A stretch of DNA of 64,000 bases from Nodosilinea sp. LEGE 07088 (GTDB taxonomy: Bacteria; Cyanobacteriota; Cyanobacteriia; Phormidesmidales; Phormidesmidaceae). The DNA lies in assembly GCF_015207395.1 (NCBI RefSeq), contig NZ_JADEWX010000015.1, positions 1 to 64,000 on the forward strand, in the 5' to 3' direction. Made by a program: the position numbers and the translations under genes. Below, one piece after another: positions 19,891 to 28,719 of this stretch; position 1 is the stretch's first letter, and each line of letters begins with the position of its first letter. The notes under the pieces were generated by a model. It searched no databases. It was not told the DNA's origin and saw only the letters and a program-made list of their open reading frames with translations.

Positions 19891-21195
19891 TCACTTCCCG
19901 CGCTCCTCCAGCAGCCGCCGCCACTCGCTATCGAGCTTGTCCTTCTGGGCCGCTTCCTGCTCGGTCAGATCGACTTCGGTGGTGTAGGCCAGGTCATCGG
20001 TACCCAGCACCGTCTGGCCCCTGAGGGTCTCCGCAAAGGTCAGCTTTTCCTGTAGGTCATCGGTGAGCTGCTTGAGCTCTGCGGCCCGCTGCTCGCGCTC
20101 GGCGTTGCGGGCTTCAAGTTTGCTATTTTGCCGCTGCAGCCAAAAGTAGCGCACCAGAGGAATAGACAAAAATGCTGCGCCATAGCCTAGGAGCACCCAG
20201 TAAAGGGAATTGGCTAGGGCCACAATGCCCCCCAGCTCTGCCACTAGGGCTGCGTTATTTTGCAGCATGCTGCCCAAAGCCAGGGCACCCACTAGGTTGG
20301 CTCCGCCCAGGCCGATGGCCATCATGACCTGGCCTGAAGTGGCCTGGCTAAAGCGTCGGGGCAGCTCCCGCAAAAACTGGGGTGGCTTGATGGTGCGCCG
20401 TGCTTTGGCGGTGACTTGAAGTTCCGGAAACTGGTAGACGATGTTTCCCTGGGGGCTCACCTGGGGCAGGCCGTTGAAGTGGCTGAGTACCGGCACCATA
20501 TAGTCTTCGAGTTCACTGTCCCAGCCCTTGCCGAGGTCGCCCAAAAACGGGGTAATCTGCTCGGCTACCACCGCGCCACCGTTGGCTTGAATCACCTGGG
20601 CAATATTTTGCCAGCGACGTTCGTCGAGGTCGTCGTTGGGGTCGCCGTCGCCAAACAGAAACGAGTACACCGCCTCCAGAAAGTTGAGGTCGCTCTTGGC
20701 GCGGGCGGGGCGGCGGCGATCGCCCCTGGGGTCAAACATCCAAAAAATGTCTGGGCCCAGCCAGATCCGGGGCATAAAGACCATGCCGCCGCCGCCCCGG
20801 CCACCACCGCTGTTGTTATCGTCGCGCCCGGCGCTGCTGGCGGCGATCGCCAGTACGGTAATGGCGACGACAATTAACACCAGTGACAAGATCAGCATGA
20901 CGCCAAAGGAAATGCGGATCAGGTAGAACAACACCCGCCAAATCTTTTCCCAGGTGCTCTGCAACCGCAGTCGCCAGGATTTGCTCCACAGCACCGCCTG
21001 AATATTTTTGGGGAAAACGTAGGCGATCTCGCCCGATTCTGCCACCTGGAGGTGTGCCTGGGTCTCGGTCGCCAGGGCCAGTACCCCCCGCTGAGCTTCC
21101 AGCAGGGGAATGCCTGCTTCAGCCGCGACGTCTCCGATGGTGACTCGATGGCCTAAGCGCTCTACCGCTTGGGTAATCGTCTTTGTCTGCGCCAT
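19891..21195 (-). CDS. Conserved multi-pass membrane protein with N-terminal winged-helix-like region
   Basis: 434 residues. Residues 1-60 look like a small helical DNA-binding-type fold (AVERLGHRVTIGDVAAEAGI). A strong membrane segment follows (VMLILSLVLIVVAITVLAIA), then a Gly-rich stretch and a soluble middle with MPRIWLGPDIFWMFDP. Two more hydrophobic segments (MMAIGLGGANLVGALALGS, SLYWVLLGYGAAFLSIPLV) precede a charged coiled coil. The architecture recalls a family shared by cyanobacteria and chloroplasts, which carries an unproven iron-sulfur label in plants. Function is unknown. A thylakoid or inner-membrane location is likely. Confidence 0.8.
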   Translation of the reverse strand: MAQTKTITQAVERLGHRVTIGDVAAEAGIPLLEAQRGVLALATETQAHLQVAESGEIAYVFPKNIQAVLWSKSWRLRLQSTWEKIWRVLFYLIRISFGVMLILSLVLIVVAITVLAIAASSAGRDDNNSGGGRGGGGMVFMPRIWLGPDIFWMFDPRGDRRRPARAKSDLNFLEAVYSFLFGDGDPNDDLDERRWQNIAQVIQANGGAVVAEQITPFLGDLGKGWDSELEDYMVPVLSHFNGLPQVSPQGNIVYQFPELQVTAKARRTIKPPQFLRELPRRFSQATSGQVMMAIGLGGANLVGALALGSMLQNNAALVAELGGIVALANSLYWVLLGYGAAFLSIPLVRYFWLQRQNSKLEARNAEREQRAAELKQLTDDLQEKLTFAETLRGQTVLGTDDLAYTTEVDLTEQEAAQKDKLDSEWRRLLEERGK

Positions 21196-21321
21196 AAATT
21201 ATTGGAACCCCTGGGTTCTAACGACACGTCGACTTACTCTGCTAGTTGCGTATACAACCAGTATAGAAACCGGGATCGAGAACCACAGGGGGCAGTTACC
21301 GTACCAATGCAGGGACTGAGG

Positions 21322-21747
21322 TCAGCCTTTGCCGAGTACCTGGTCGCGAATAGCGGTGATGTCGCTCAATAGCTCTTGGCGATTGGATGCCTTGAGCAGG
21401 TAGCGGTAGAGAAACCAGCCACTGTAGATCAACCCGATCAGCTCAAAGAGGGGTGCCAGTAGCGGAAAATCGTTGATGGCGCTGAGCAGCGCCAGTACCA
21501 GCTTGACCGCAATGATGGCGGCGATAATCAGGCCGACAGTAACAATGGGCCGACGGTACTGCTTAAAGAATTCCGACACATAGTCGGGCAGATCGCCCAA
21601 CAGTCCAGAGACTTTTTCCCACACCTGCTGTACTTGACGGCTGGCTTCATCCCCAATGGCACCAGTAGCCGATTCTGATGTCTCCACATCTAGAACTGGC
21701 TTCTCAGGGTCTGTAAATGCAGTATCTGACTCAAATTCTGTACTCAT
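21322..21747 (-). CDS. CAAD/CURT1-domain thylakoid membrane protein
   Basis: 141 residues. An acidic, Ser/Thr-rich N-terminus precedes an amphipathic helix (FFKQYRRPIVTVGLIIAAI). Two membrane spans follow (VTVGLIIAAIIAVKLVLALL, LAPLFELIGLIYSGWFLYRY) and a short helix (ITAIRDQVLG). This is the CAAD domain, found as a membrane anchor on some cyanobacterial aminoacyl-tRNA synthetases and as CURT1 proteins that bend thylakoid edges. No synthetase is fused here, so CURT1-like membrane curvature is the better guess. Confidence 0.9.
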   Translation of the reverse strand: MSTEFESDTAFTDPEKPVLDVETSESATGAIGDEASRQVQQVWEKVSGLLGDLPDYVSEFFKQYRRPIVTVGLIIAAIIAVKLVLALLSAINDFPLLAPLFELIGLIYSGWFLYRYLLKASNRQELLSDITAIRDQVLGKG

Positions 21748-22090
21748 AACTAATCATTCCAGGGGCTTGATTCAGTTCAATGGATAATTACGAAACAAGA
21801 ATACACCCAATTCTTATTGAGCGTTAGGAGAGTTACAGACTGAATTAATTCGATGTTCAAATGGTTGGGTGTCAATCGTTGTCTGGCAGGCGATCGCCCC
21901 TACACCGGGGTCATTTATTCGCCTGAGAGGCCCTCTAGGGAATCTAAATACTTGTAAAGCTGTCGCCGATCGACGACGAAACCGGGGTCGGGCATCGGCC
22001 CTTGGCTATGCCTAGGGGATGGGGTTGCCCAGCGGATGAAGCCGCCTTGGCGGCGTTGGCTCGGGCGATCGTTAGAATATAGAGAAGTCA
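21748..22090. other. Divergent promoter region, no gene seen
   Basis: About 340 bases lie between the CAAD gene (leftward) and hflX (rightward). The first 110 bases are AT-rich and probably hold the CAAD promoter. GGCGATCGCCCCTACACCGG at 21889-21908 resembles one half of the GCCCCTAC palindromic family. A 62-codon minus-strand frame (21915-22103) has no support. Confidence 0.4.
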
Positions 22091-23842
22091 TTGACGGCCT
22101 CACTTCAGCCCAATTACTATGGCATATCGCATCGTACCCAGGAGTGTATTAGCCCTATCGAAACGGTTTACGGCCATCTAAAGGGGCTCAAGCCCAGTCA
22201 GCTCAAGCAGTTGCAGCGCATCTATCATCAGCGACTGCCCGGCGATTGCGTGGTTACCCCAGAATTTGCCCAGCGATTGGCGGCGGTTAGCACCGAGATT
22301 GACAGCCCCTTGTGTGCGTACATTAATCGCCGGGGGCAGGTCATTCGGGTGGGGGTGGGCACGCTCCGGCAAACGCAAATTCCACCAACCGAGCTGCCCC
22401 GCTATGGAGCCGAGCGCCTCAGCGGCATTCGCTGTATTACGACTCAGTTTGAGCTGGCGCCACCGGGCGACGCCACGCTTACCACCATGGCGCTCCAGCG
22501 CCTCGATGTCTTGGCGGTGCTGGCGCTGTCGGGTACGGGGTTTACCCGCCGGGGGGGCGGGGCGACGGGCTATATTCACAGTGCCTATTTGGCCCATCTA
22601 GTGCCCCACCCCGAGCAGCGCTGGCTGGTGTCGGCACCGACCGCTTTAGAGGCGCTCTCCCAGCAGGATTTTTTGGCTCTGGCGGAGGGGCTAGAGGCAG
22701 AGTTTAGTCGCGCCTATACCGCCCGCCAGGTGGAGGACGATCGCGATCGCGTGCTGGTGGTCGGTCTCTTCACCAGTGACCAAACCGCTGACCACTTTCA
22801 CACCCGTCTGCAAGAGCTCGATCGCCTGGTCGACAGTGCCGGGGGTGAAGTGCTCGAAACTCTCTACCAGAAGCGGCCCCGCCCCCACCCGCAAACGGTG
22901 CTGGGAGCCGGTAAGGTGCAGGAGGTCGCCCTGGCGGCCCAAACCGTGGGGGCCAACTTGATTGTGTTTGACCGCGACCTATCGCCCATGCAGGTACGTA
23001 ACCTGGAAAAGCTGGTGGGCATTCGGGTGGTCGATCGCACCGAGCTGATTCTCGATATCTTTGCCCAGCGAGCCAAGACCGGAGCGGGCCAGCTCCAGGT
23101 CGAGCTGGCCCAGCTCGAATACCAGATGCCCCGTTTACGAGGACGCGGTCAGGCGATGTCGCGACTGGGCGGCGGTATCGGCACCCGGGGCCCTGGTGAA
23201 ACCAAGCTGGAGACCGAACGCCGCACCATTCAGCGGCGGATTAACAAGCTCCAACAGGAGGTCAACCAGCTCCAGGCCCACCGCTCTCGCCTGCGCCACC
23301 GGCGCCAGGATGACAACCTGCCCTCGATCGCTGTGGTGGGCTACACCAACGCGGGCAAGTCTACCCTGGTCAACACGCTGACCAACTCCGAGGTCTACGC
23401 CGCCGACCAGCTGTTTGCTACCCTCGACCCCACCACCCGTCGCCTGGCCATCACCGACCCTCTCACCCACGCCACCACCCAGCTGGTGCTCACCGATACG
23501 GTGGGCTTCATCGAGGAGCTGCCCGCCTCGCTAATGGATGCCTTTCGCGCCACCCTCGAAGAGGTGACCGAGGCCGATGCCCTGCTCCATGTGGTGGATG
23601 TGTCGCACCCTGCCTGGCAAGACCAGATTCACTGGGTGATGCGCATTCTCAAACAGATGCCGATTGTGCCGGGGCCGATGCTGCTGGTGTTTAACAAGGC
23701 CGACCGGGTCAGTAATGAGGTGCTGGAGCTGGCCTACGATGAATATCCCCAGGCCCTATTTATTTCGGCTACCGAGCGCCTCGGGCTCGATACCCTGCGG
23801 CAGCGGCTGCTAACGCTGATCGATTACGCCGTCACGGTCTAG
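22091..23842 (+). CDS. hflX: Ribosome-associated GTPase HflX, long cyanobacterial form
   Basis: 583 residues. The GTPase domain starts near residue 414: G1 VGYTNAGKST, G3 LTDTVGFIEELP, G4 VFNKADRV, G5-like ISATERLG. Before it are the HflX glycine-rich nucleotide-proximal motif (GRGQAMSRLGGGIGTRGPGE) and the coiled coil. The first 200 residues (ETVYGHLKGLKPSQLKQLQ, CAYINRRGQVIRVGVG, RYGAERLSGIRC) are the extension common in cyanobacteria. HflX splits stalled ribosomes under stress. The only in-frame start upstream of the conserved region is TTG at 22091; no ATG is available because a stop lies at 22073. Confidence 0.94.
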   Translation: MTASLQPNYYGISHRTQECISPIETVYGHLKGLKPSQLKQLQRIYHQRLPGDCVVTPEFAQRLAAVSTEIDSPLCAYINRRGQVIRVGVGTLRQTQIPPTELPRYGAERLSGIRCITTQFELAPPGDATLTTMALQRLDVLAVLALSGTGFTRRGGGATGYIHSAYLAHLVPHPEQRWLVSAPTALEALSQQDFLALAEGLEAEFSRAYTARQVEDDRDRVLVVGLFTSDQTADHFHTRLQELDRLVDSAGGEVLETLYQKRPRPHPQTVLGAGKVQEVALAAQTVGANLIVFDRDLSPMQVRNLEKLVGIRVVDRTELILDIFAQRAKTGAGQLQVELAQLEYQMPRLRGRGQAMSRLGGGIGTRGPGETKLETERRTIQRRINKLQQEVNQLQAHRSRLRHRRQDDNLPSIAVVGYTNAGKSTLVNTLTNSEVYAADQLFATLDPTTRRLAITDPLTHATTQLVLTDTVGFIEELPASLMDAFRATLEEVTEADALLHVVDVSHPAWQDQIHWVMRILKQMPIVPGPMLLVFNKADRVSNEVLELAYDEYPQALFISATERLGLDTLRQRLLTLIDYAVTV

Positions 23843-23927
23843 CTGAGCATCTACAATGCCGGCAGGTGGCGATCGCCACCGCAAATACTGCGATCGCGCC
23901 CATCCATGCCGCCCAAAGGAGCCGCCG

Positions 23928-24899
23928 GTGCCGAGTCTAGCCCCCAATCGCCACGTTCGCCACCACGAAAAGCAGTGGTTTGGCATGCTGTTTCGCCTGC
24001 GGGGGTCGGTGATCCCGTCGGTACTGCCCAGAACCCTGCTCTGCTGCGGCTTCTCGGTAGCGGTTTTGCTGCTGTACTGGCGGGGCTGGCCGGTGTCATC
24101 GCCAGCGCTGTCGTCGGTGGTGCCTAGCCTGGTGTTGGGCCTGCTGCTGGTGTTTCGCACTAACACTTCCTACGAGCGGTTTTGGGAGGGGCGCAAGCTG
24201 TGGGGCAATGTGATCAACCTGACCCGCAATTTGGCCCGGCAGATGTGGGTGGCGATCGCCACTCCCCAGCCCCAAGATAAGCAGGCCAAGGCCGAGGCCG
24301 TGCGCCTGCTGCCCGCCTTTGCCGTCGCCATGAAGCTACATCTGCGGGGCGAAGCCCCCGATAGCGAGCTGGCAGGGTTACTGAGCTGCGATCGCTTTAC
24401 CACGCTCCAGGGGATGAACAACCCCTCCCTGGAGATTGCCTTTTGGGTAGCCGACTACCTACAAACCCAGCAGCTGCGGGGCACCCTTAACCCCTACCAG
24501 CTCACCTACTGCCTAGAAACCCTCGACGGTCTGGTGGATGCGTTAGGGGGGTGCGAACGCATTCTCAAGACCCCTGTGCCGGTGGCCTACTCGATTCATC
24601 TAAAGCAGCTGCTGTTGCTCTATTGCCTGGCCCTCCCCTTTCAGCTAGTGGGGACGGTGGGCTGGGGTACGCCTTTTTTGGTGGGGTTGATCAGCTTTGC
24701 GGTCTTTGGTATCGAAGAGATCGGCATTGAGATCGAAAACCCCTTTGGCAATGACCCCAACGATCTGCCCCTCGACACCATCTGCCGCACCATGCAGCAA
24801 AATACCGAAGACCTGATTTCGATGGTGCCGGGTACGCCCCGCTGGTGCCCTCCAGTGGTGGCCGATTCCTCGCCTGCCTCCGGGCAACTAACTCCCTAG
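23928..24899 (+). CDS. Bestrophin-family anion channel
   Basis: 323 residues from GTG 23928, chosen because AAAGGAG lies 8 bases upstream and the longer frame (23856) has no site. The core matches bacterial bestrophins: RLRGSVIPSVLPRTLL, then LVLGLLLVFRTNTSYERFWEG and GNVINLTRNLARQ. The C-terminal FGIEEIGIEIENPFGNDPND is the family signature. Four membrane helices are expected. The relatives VCCN1 (plant thylakoid chloride channel) and algal BST1-3 (bicarbonate) suggest anion conductance across thylakoid or plasma membrane. It starts 86 bases after hflX. Confidence 0.93.
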   Translation: MPSLAPNRHVRHHEKQWFGMLFRLRGSVIPSVLPRTLLCCGFSVAVLLLYWRGWPVSSPALSSVVPSLVLGLLLVFRTNTSYERFWEGRKLWGNVINLTRNLARQMWVAIATPQPQDKQAKAEAVRLLPAFAVAMKLHLRGEAPDSELAGLLSCDRFTTLQGMNNPSLEIAFWVADYLQTQQLRGTLNPYQLTYCLETLDGLVDALGGCERILKTPVPVAYSIHLKQLLLLYCLALPFQLVGTVGWGTPFLVGLISFAVFGIEEIGIEIENPFGNDPNDLPLDTICRTMQQNTEDLISMVPGTPRWCPPVVADSSPASGQLTP

Positions 24900-25091
24900 T
24901 ACGCAGGCCACCGATGCCATCACCCACGTTGAGCCCGGTTGGGCTCTCCTGCCACCGCCCTAAACTCCGAGGTAAGTCGTCGGGTCGAAGGTAGATTCGG
25001 CTCTTGGTGCCGGGATTGCCCGATGCAGAGCCAGTAAAGTTGAGTATCGACCATCCATAACGCATGGTTATCCCGTTCTCAGAGAGATGCA

Positions 25092-25637
25092 TTAATCCAC
25101 TCCACGCAGCCGACGGGTATTGTCGTAGAGGCTCTGGGCCAGTCCATCAAGGCGTTCAGAGAGTTTTGCATCGGTCAGCTTGCCCTGGTCATCAAACGCC
25201 TGCCAGGCCTGACCGATCGCCACCTGTTCTGGAATCACCCAGGTGTGCACCCAGCGCAGCATGGTACGCAGATCGTTGAGAGCATTGCTGTTGACTTGCC
25301 CCCCCAAAATGCTGACAGCACCCGCCACTTTGCCATCGAGCTGGTCAAAACTCATCAGATCTAGCGCATTTTTGAGCACGCCGCTAACGCTGCCGTGGTA
25401 CTCGGGGGTGACCAGCACGAACCCATCAGCCGCCAGAAATGCCTGGCGCAAACGTTCCACATCGGGATGGTTGGGGTAGTCTTTGCCGCCGTGGCACAGG
25501 GGCAACGTCATCTCGCGTAGGTCGAGGAGTTCGACCTCGGCCCCCAGAGCCCGGAGGCGATCGCCCACCAGGCCCAGCGCCAATTGGCTATAGGAATTGG
25601 GCCGCAAACTTCCGGCAATACCTGCAAACTTGACCAT
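25092..25637 (-). CDS. NADPH-dependent FMN reductase
   Basis: 181-residue flavodoxin-fold protein. The phosphate-binding loop is GIAGSLRPNSYSQ, and the flavin-ring contacts are TPEYHGSVSGVLKNALD. It belongs with the SsuE/ChrR/azoreductase type that moves electrons from NAD(P)H through FMN to quinones, chromate or other acceptors. Length and both motifs are complete. It is monocistronic. No sulfonate or arsenic genes are nearby to narrow the substrate. Confidence 0.92.
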   Translation of the reverse strand: MVKFAGIAGSLRPNSYSQLALGLVGDRLRALGAEVELLDLREMTLPLCHGGKDYPNHPDVERLRQAFLAADGFVLVTPEYHGSVSGVLKNALDLMSFDQLDGKVAGAVSILGGQVNSNALNDLRTMLRWVHTWVIPEQVAIGQAWQAFDDQGKLTDAKLSERLDGLAQSLYDNTRRLRGVD

Positions 25638-25845
25638 GATATGCCTCTTTTTATTCGTAGTCGTAATGACTTCAGGTTAATGAATTTGGCGGCTATCTGT
25701 CAAGGGAGGGGTTGGGGGTTGGATGTAGGTTCTTTTTAGGAGCTATATCCAGATACCTTGGCCTGATTTAGAGATTTCTGGTTCGATAGCTGGATTAATT
25801 GGCTATAGTGACGACAAAATTGCCCTTTCAGGGTCGGAGGCCACT

Positions 25846-26907
25846 GTGGTAGACCCTACGTTCGATTCCCGTCAGCGGGTTGAAGCAGTCAGCCCAGCGA
25901 TCGGAGCAGCTGAGACGGCTGCTCCGGCCCCGCTGATCGTTGGGAATGAAACTATTCCCCGAGGCAGGCGGGTGCGTCTCGATCTGCCCGTGGCGCGCCT
26001 GCCCACCGGCACGATGATGTCGCTGCCGATCACCATCATCCACGGCAAAAAACCTGGGCCGCGCCTGTGGCTGAGCGCCGCTATCCACGGCGATGAACTC
26101 AATGGGGTAGACATCATTCGCCGGGTGGTGCGGGAGCTCAAGCCCCACCGCCTCACCGGGACGGTGATTGCGGTGCCGGTGGTGAATGTTTTTGGCTTAA
26201 TTGAGCAGTCGCGCTATCTGCCCGATCGCCGCGATCTGAACCGCTCGTTCCCTGGCTCGGCGCGTGGGTCCATGGCCGGTCGTCTAGCAGCCCTGTTTAT
26301 GCGAGAAGTGGTCAGCCAGTGCACCCACGGTATTGATCTACATACCGCCGCCATCCACCGCATCAATCTGCCCCAGGTGCGGGCCAACCTGCAAAACCCC
26401 GATACCTATGCTTTTGCCCAGGCGTTTGGGGCCCCGATTATGATCAATTCCTCCCACCGCGACGGATCGCTGCGGCAGGCCGCCGCCAAACGCCAAATCC
26501 CCACCCTGCTCTATGAGGCGGGCGAAGCCCTGCGGTTTGACGCGATCGCAATTCAAACCGGTATCGACGGCATCTACCGGGCCATGGCCCACCTGGGCAT
26601 GTACGCCCCACCGGCAACCAGCCCGCCCGTAACCCTAGAAGCCGGTGAAACCCGCTGGGTACGAGCCTCGCGAGGGGGCATCTGGCACCGCTCCATTGAC
26701 CTGGGCGATGAGGTAAAGCCCCGCCAGCCCCTGGGCTTTATCAGCGATACTTTTGGCGATAAACCTGTGCAGGTGCGCAGCCCCCTGGCTGGCATTGTCA
26801 TTGGCCACGGCCAAAACCCCCTGGTCAATCAGGGCGATGCCCTGGTTCACGTTGCCAGCATCAAAACCGATGATGTGCCAGCCTCGGATGACCGGCAAGA
26901 CTCGTAG
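25846..26907 (+). CDS. Succinylglutamate desuccinylase/aspartoacylase-family metallohydrolase
   Basis: 353 residues, GTG start. The M14-like zinc site is visible: AIHGDELNG (His and Glu), RDLNRSFPG (substrate Arg/Asn) and HGIDLHTA (third ligand His). A Glu-containing TLLYEAGEA strand follows. The C-terminal 80 residues form a hammerhead/biotinyl-like beta module (GDEVKPRQPLGFISDTFGD, then VRSPLAGIVIG). The family removes acyl groups from amino acids; the exact substrate is unknown. It could serve salvage of N-acyl compounds. Confidence 0.88.
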   Translation: MVDPTFDSRQRVEAVSPAIGAAETAAPAPLIVGNETIPRGRRVRLDLPVARLPTGTMMSLPITIIHGKKPGPRLWLSAAIHGDELNGVDIIRRVVRELKPHRLTGTVIAVPVVNVFGLIEQSRYLPDRRDLNRSFPGSARGSMAGRLAALFMREVVSQCTHGIDLHTAAIHRINLPQVRANLQNPDTYAFAQAFGAPIMINSSHRDGSLRQAAAKRQIPTLLYEAGEALRFDAIAIQTGIDGIYRAMAHLGMYAPPATSPPVTLEAGETRWVRASRGGIWHRSIDLGDEVKPRQPLGFISDTFGDKPVQVRSPLAGIVIGHGQNPLVNQGDALVHVASIKTDDVPASDDRQDS

Positions 26908-26978
26908 GCCAGGTGACGAGAATCGCACCCACCGCCTACCCCTATCCCCCCCTAGGTCAAAGCATAGGGTAAGCAAGA

Positions 26979-27020
26979 CTTGTAGGATGGGCAAAGCAGC
27001 GTCGGCCCATTAGCTCACCC
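26979..27020. repeat. TTGTAGGATGGGCAAAG-type dispersed repeat
   Basis: TTGTAGGATGGGCAAAGCAG followed by CGGCCCATTAGCTCACCCAT resembles a degenerate imperfect palindrome (GTAGGATGGGC and GCCCAT) often repeated in cyanobacterial genomes. It ends at the ligase start codon and so may shape that gene's leader. Confidence 0.4.
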
Positions 27021-28706
27021 ATGCAGCACTTTACCCAGCTCTTTTTAGATGTAGATGCCACCACCTCAACCAACGAGAAGGTGCGATCGCTACAGGCCTA
27101 CTTCCAAACCGCTGACCCTGCCGATAAGGTCTGGGCACTGTATCTGCTGCTGGGCAAAACCCGTCGCCGCACCGTTACCTCGCGGGTGCTGCGGGAGGTT
27201 TTTCTACAAATTTCTGACATTCCTGAGTGGCTGTTTAAAGACTGCTACGCCCAGGTGGGTGACTCCGCCGAAGTGATTGCGCTGCTGCTGCGGGATGTGG
27301 ATTTGTCGTGCCCAACCCTGGTCAATGGTCAAGCTCCCCCTAGGGGCGAACAGTCGTTTGCCCCTACCCAGGTCATTGCCAATGCCCATCCCCCTGTTAA
27401 TCCCATGCCGCTGCACCAGTGGATGGAGGAGATTATCCCGATGGCCAAAGCGGTGTCAACCGACGCCGAACGGCGCGATCTGATCATTTCCTGGTGGGCC
27501 GCGCTGAGCAATACCGAAGTCTTTGTGCTCAACAAAATTCTCACCGGAGCCTTTCGTGTCGGCGCGTCAGCAAAGCTGGTGATCAAGGGATTAGCGGTCG
27601 CCACCGGTATCTCAGAACCGGTGCTGACCCACCGACTGATGGGCGACTTTACCCCCACGGTTGAGTTTTACACCCGTCTGACCAGTGCCGAAGCAACCCA
27701 AAATGCCCCCAGCCAGCCCTACCCATTCTTTCTCGCCACCTCCCTGGACGAAGACAAGTTTCGGGTCGAAGAGTTTTCTCGCTGGCGGGCGGAGTGGAAG
27801 TGGGACGGCATTCGCGCCCAGGTGATTAAGCGGGCCGACCAGGTGTTTATCTGGTCGCGGGGGGAAGATCTGGTGACGCCCCAGTTCCCTGAGATAGAAG
27901 CCATGATGGCGCTGTTCCCCAACGGTACGGTGCTGGATGGCGAAATTCTCTGCTGGCAAGACGGTAGGCCGCTGTCGTTTAACCATCTGCAAAAGCGCCT
28001 GGGCCGTAAGCAAGTCAGCAAAAAGGTCATGGCCGCAAGTCCGGTTCACTTCATCGCCTACGACCTGCTGGAGTACGGTGGGGTGGATATTCGGGAGCAG
28101 GCGCTGCGCGATCGCACCTATTCCCTCACCACCCTGCTAGGCGTCCACACCGCCCCCAACCTGCACCAGTCCATCCCCCTGACCTTCAACTCATTTGACG
28201 AATTGGCGGAACTGCGTCAAAAGGCCCGCCAGCACGGGGCCGAAGGGCTGGTGGTCAAGGCGATCGACAGCCCCTACCTGGTGGGCCGCAAGCGCGGCTA
28301 CTGGTGGAAATACAAGGTTGACCCCATGAGTCTCGACGCGGTACTGATCTATGCCCAGGCGGGCAGCGGCAAGCGGGCCAACCTGTTTACCGACTACACC
28401 TTTGCCCTCTGGCAGGGGGATACCCTAGTGCCCTTTGCCAAGGCCTATAGCGGGCTCGACAATGCCGAAATCGACCTCCTCGACAAGTGGATTCGCCGCC
28501 ATACCATCGAGCGGTTTGGGCCGGTGCGATCGGTCGAGCCCATCCAGGTGTTTGAGATTGGCTTTGAGGGTATTGCCGAGTCGAGCCGTCACAAATCGGG
28601 CATTTCGGTGCGGTTTCCCCGCATTTTGCGCTGGCGGACGGACAAGCCTGCCGCCGAAGCCGATACGCTAGAATCGGCCCAGGCGCTATTAGCAACATGC
28701 CAATAA
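27021..28706 (+). CDS. ATP-dependent DNA ligase (bacterial LigB/LigC-like)
   Basis: 561 residues. An N-terminal all-helical DNA-binding domain (ADKVWALYLLLGKTRRRTV) is followed by the nucleotidyltransferase domain. Motif I is EWKWDGIRAQ with Lys260 as the AMP-accepting residue. Motif III is TVLDGEILCW, motif IV EGLVVKAIDSPY, motif V WWKYKVDPMSLDAVLIYA. An OB-fold C-terminus carries FEGIAESSRHKSGISVRFPR. In many bacteria this ligase sits with a metallo-beta-lactamase exonuclease and an Lhr-type helicase. Neither is here; instead a PD-(D/E)XK-like protein follows 13 bases later. A palindromic repeat encodes residues 106-117. Confidence 0.93.
   Translation: MQHFTQLFLDVDATTSTNEKVRSLQAYFQTADPADKVWALYLLLGKTRRRTVTSRVLREVFLQISDIPEWLFKDCYAQVGDSAEVIALLLRDVDLSCPTLVNGQAPPRGEQSFAPTQVIANAHPPVNPMPLHQWMEEIIPMAKAVSTDAERRDLIISWWAALSNTEVFVLNKILTGAFRVGASAKLVIKGLAVATGISEPVLTHRLMGDFTPTVEFYTRLTSAEATQNAPSQPYPFFLATSLDEDKFRVEEFSRWRAEWKWDGIRAQVIKRADQVFIWSRGEDLVTPQFPEIEAMMALFPNGTVLDGEILCWQDGRPLSFNHLQKRLGRKQVSKKVMAASPVHFIAYDLLEYGGVDIREQALRDRTYSLTTLLGVHTAPNLHQSIPLTFNSFDELAELRQKARQHGAEGLVVKAIDSPYLVGRKRGYWWKYKVDPMSLDAVLIYAQAGSGKRANLFTDYTFALWQGDTLVPFAKAYSGLDNAEIDLLDKWIRRHTIERFGPVRSVEPIQVFEIGFEGIAESSRHKSGISVRFPRILRWRTDKPAAEADTLESAQALLATCQ
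27337..27368. repeat. Palindromic TAGGGGC...GCCCCTA repeat inside the ligase gene
   Basis: TAGGGGCGAAC and GTTTGCCCCTA (one G-T position) flank a short loop at 27341-27366. It is read through as PPRGEQSFAPTQ between the helical and catalytic domains of the ligase. It belongs to the same family as the intergenic copies at 18291, 35306 and 46291. Confidence 0.7.
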
Positions 28707-28719
28707 TTCGGATTTCAAT

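Noticed and set aside
21915-22103. 62-codon minus-strand frame before hflX
   Set aside because: It crosses the hflX start region and has an unlikely Arg/Pro/Ser-rich composition, although its last 15 codons look protein-like.
24691-25092. 133-codon minus-strand frame after the FMN reductase gene
   Set aside because: Its second half is antisense to the bestrophin gene. The first 60 codons could be a small protein or remnant, but I recognise nothing.
25841-25880. tRNA-like TTCGATTCCCG sequence
   Set aside because: No acceptor stem or cloverleaf could be formed; it lies in the start of the aspartoacylase-like gene.
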